Below, one piece after another: positions 51,919 through 53,676 of a stretch of 53,676 nucleotides of DNA (position 1 is the stretch's first letter; every line of letters begins with the position of its first letter). The notes under the pieces were generated by a model. That model saw only the letters and a program-made list of their open reading frames with translations. It was not told the origin of the DNA and did no database searches. The stretch is taken from positions 1 to 53,676 of the forward strand of contig CAYFLR010000042.1 in the NCBI GenBank assembly GCA_964343805.1. Direction: 5' to 3'. The position numbers and the translations under genes were made by a program. Origin of the DNA: CAYFLR01 sp964343805. Its GTDB lineage: Bacteria > Bdellovibrionota_B > Oligoflexia > CAYFLR01.

Positions 51919-53466
51919 ATGAAGCGAATTTCTATCTTTGTTTGTTTGCTGATGAGTCTAATGTTATTGGTGACCAGCTGTAAAACCAGACCCACGGGAG
52001 GCGCATCCAGTTTAAAAATCTGGCAGGATATTGATGATTACAATTTAGGTATGTTGATTGATTTAGAAAGAGACCTTTCACAGTATCAAAGAGATGTGGA
52101 ACAGGCTCTGGTTCTCCGTACTAAAGCTATGAAGTTCTATCATTTAATGCGCGATAAAAAAATCTCCGAAGAACATTTGACCAGTCGCGATTTACAAAGG
52201 TTGTCTCAGGGGTTGGCTGATTACCTTAAATTGAGAGAGAAAATACTCGGTTTGGTATCAAAGTTTAGAGTATGGGATGATGACAATGTCGATCCCAAAT
52301 TAGATAAATATGTTCGCCTCAAAGGGGTGATGTTGGCGGTATCTGCTGGTTTGATTCTGTATGATAACTATAATGCTGTAGTTATTTTATATCAAAATGA
52401 TTCTAAGCTACGTAAGAAATTGAATGAAGCGGATCCTGCCTATGGAATCAATGAAGATGCTTTCTATAAACTCGCTAAATCTTTTCATTCTAGTGTGAAC
52501 CGTGAGGCCATGGAAAAAGCTTTAAAGCGTTTAAAGAAGCATAAAAAATGGATTCGTAAATCAGGCAAAGAAGATGAAACATTGGCTTATCTCGACTCTC
52601 TTATTCGTTTAAGTCCCTCTTATGCGGTTTTTAAGGATCGAGGTCGTTTTGATAAACTCTCTGAACGCCTCATGCGCGATGTGGCCTTTTTACAAAAAGG
52701 GCGAGATATACTACGCAGTATGAAAAACGACACCATTAACGAAATCAGTAAGATTTTTGGTAATACCGTGGGATTGGTAGAGACTCGTAAAGGAAAGATG
52801 TATAACAAGCCAGAGATAACCAAAGAGATTGCGGCTCAGCTAAAGCCCCTCGATATTCTTTTAGAAAAAACTCCTTTCCGTTTAACCGATAAGTTTATTC
52901 CTGGACACTTTGGACATGTGGCTATCTGGTTAGGAACTGAAGCAGAGCTTCGTAAGGCGGGGATGTGGAAAAAATTAAGCCCTTACTATCAAAAGCAGAT
53001 TCAATCCGGGCATTCGGTACTAGAAGCCCTGAGAGAAGGTGTTGTTCTGAATACTTTAGACCATTTTCTTAATGTAGATGATTTCGCGGCTCTTCGTCCC
53101 AACAACTTAACTTGGGATCAGCAGCAAGAGGCTCTCAAACTATCTATTGGTCAGTTAGGAAAAGAGTATGACTTTAACTTTGATGTGGAAACTCAAGATA
53201 AGATTGTTTGCTCTGAGCTAGCCTATGTATGTTTTCCAACTATGTCCTGGCCAGTTGAAAACAAAGTGGGTCGAACTACTATCAGTCCTGATAATGTAGC
53301 CGCTAAAGCCTTACCTGGTGGACCACTTGATTTGATTATCTTTTGGCACAAGGGTGAACTCGTCCCTGCTGAAGAAGATGATAAATTATACAAAGATTTA
53401 TATGAAGCCGGCCTAGGTAAGACTAACAACTCCACTGAAGAGGAGAGTGGTTGGTTTAGTTTTTAA
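51919..53466 (+). CDS. Lipoprotein with YiiX/C92-like permuted papain-fold domain
   Basis: 515 residues from the ATG at 51919 (AAGGAG at 8 bases); an in-frame upstream start is less likely. Lipobox VTSC (C21). A helical N-terminal two thirds (about 30-310; repeated Lys/Arg/Leu-rich helices) precedes a domain with FIPGHFGHVAIWLGTEAEL (candidate catalytic His) and DKIVCSELAYVCF (candidate catalytic Cys), the His-before-Cys order of permuted NlpC/P60 YiiX-type amidases (peptidase family C92). Target is likely peptidoglycan or another amide at the envelope. Ends in an acidic tail and overlaps the converging partial gene by 4 bases. Confidence 0.75.
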   Translation: MKRISIFVCLLMSLMLLVTSCKTRPTGGASSLKIWQDIDDYNLGMLIDLERDLSQYQRDVEQALVLRTKAMKFYHLMRDKKISEEHLTSRDLQRLSQGLADYLKLREKILGLVSKFRVWDDDNVDPKLDKYVRLKGVMLAVSAGLILYDNYNAVVILYQNDSKLRKKLNEADPAYGINEDAFYKLAKSFHSSVNREAMEKALKRLKKHKKWIRKSGKEDETLAYLDSLIRLSPSYAVFKDRGRFDKLSERLMRDVAFLQKGRDILRSMKNDTINEISKIFGNTVGLVETRKGKMYNKPEITKEIAAQLKPLDILLEKTPFRLTDKFIPGHFGHVAIWLGTEAELRKAGMWKKLSPYYQKQIQSGHSVLEALREGVVLNTLDHFLNVDDFAALRPNNLTWDQQQEALKLSIGQLGKEYDFNFDVETQDKIVCSELAYVCFPTMSWPVENKVGRTTISPDNVAAKALPGGPLDLIIFWHKGELVPAEEDDKLYKDLYEAGLGKTNNSTEEESGWFSF

Positions 53467-53600
53467 AAGTTAAAACCGCCTCCGCCAAGCGGGGGCTCCT
53501 GTGGTTCTGACTGATCTAGGGTGCTGTTAAACAGTGGTGCCATAACTCCATTTATAAAAATCAGAACCAGAGTAATGACCGCAAAAATGCTCTTTGGAGT
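53463..53600 (-). CDS. C-terminal part of a small membrane protein, disrupted by the tandem repeat
   Basis: Minus-strand frame whose end reads SIFAVITLVLIFINGVMAPLF (a transmembrane helix) followed by a Pro/Glu/Gly-rich tail (EPQEPPLGGGGFNF). The 62-base repeat is not a multiple of 3, so the frame changes at each unit and the upstream coding sequence cannot be read. The true start is not known. Overlaps the C92-like gene by 4 bases. Confidence 0.35.
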   Translation of the reverse strand, partial: TPKSIFAVITLVLIFINGVMAPLFNSTLDQSEPQEPPLGGGGFNF

Positions 53601-53676
53601 GCCATAACTCCATTTATAAAAATCAGAACCAGAGTAATGACCGCAAAAATGCTCTTTGGAGTGCCATAACTCCATT
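53537..53676. repeat. 62-bp tandem repeat at the end of the window
   Basis: Unit beginning GTGCCATAACTCC recurs at 53537, 53599 and 53661: two full copies and 16 bases of a third, identical where visible. It runs to the edge of the window, which is typical of an assembly end or an unresolved repeat. Confidence 0.9.

Noticed and set aside
1..53676. tRNA, rRNA, CRISPR arrays, insertion sequences, prophage or integrase genes
   Set aside because: I looked for cloverleaf-like sequences, regularly spaced repeats, transposase motifs and terminal repeats and saw none that I could support.

Overview
The window looks like draft genome sequence of a low-GC, Gram-negative bacterium, most likely a member of the Bdellovibrionota (Bdellovibrio/Bacteriovorax-like). 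That placement is inferred from two TIGR02147-type regulators, a HAD-IG 5'-nucleotidase, many lipoproteins and secreted hydrolases of unknown family, and a Gram-negative envelope (lpxB, TolC-type and Wza-type proteins). No rRNA or tRNA gene was seen to confirm it. Four runs of N interrupt genes. The three 10-N runs look like placeholder gaps: reading frames resume on the far side only if the true length is not 10.

Layout. 1-8 kb: secreted or lipid-anchored proteins of mostly unknown function, a TIGR02147 regulator translationally coupled to a secreted cysteine-peptidase-like protein, and a secreted zinc protease. 8-12.4 kb: an etfB-etfA-acyl-CoA dehydrogenase operon (fatty-acid oxidation), then a small HTH/zinc-ribbon regulator and a GIY-YIG protein. 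12.4-33.5 kb: an exopolysaccharide locus with Wzx flippase, Wzy/O-ligase, Wzz, a CpsD-like ATPase, a Wza-like export protein, a polysaccharide deacetylase, a FemAB/CelD-like GNAT, four glycosyltransferases, a hexapeptide acyltransferase, a large DUF4091-type enzyme and, at the end, two divergent TolC-family paralogues. The set resembles exosortase/PEP-CTERM-associated EPS loci but no exosortase and no initiating sugar-phosphate transferase is visible here. 33.5-42 kb: a lipase-like lipoprotein, HAD-IG nucleotidase, fluoride channel, S41-type protease lipoprotein, and a second TIGR02147 regulator coupled to a secreted metalloprotease, opposite a small secreted protein with a striking pair of GGGAC-N5-GTCCC operators between them. 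42-46.3 kb: tetraheme NapC/NrfH and octaheme HAO-family cytochromes (possible respiratory nitrite or hydroxylamine chemistry), followed without a gap by glycerate kinase and an SDR. 46.3-53.7 kb: a matrixin/snapalysin-like lipoprotein, a subtilase, lipoproteins, lpxB and a YiiX/C92-like lipoprotein, ending in a 62-bp tandem repeat.

Genes are tightly packed. Nearly every tail-to-tail pair abuts or overlaps by 4-23 bp. No intergenic stretch exceeds 300 bases. The most interesting leads are a shared C-terminal Ig-like domain (pYEATS-like) on a TolC-family protein and a secreted subtilase, the operator pairs next to TIGR02147 genes, the possible NrfH-HAO fusion across an assembly gap, and a glycerate kinase frame with no ordinary start codon.
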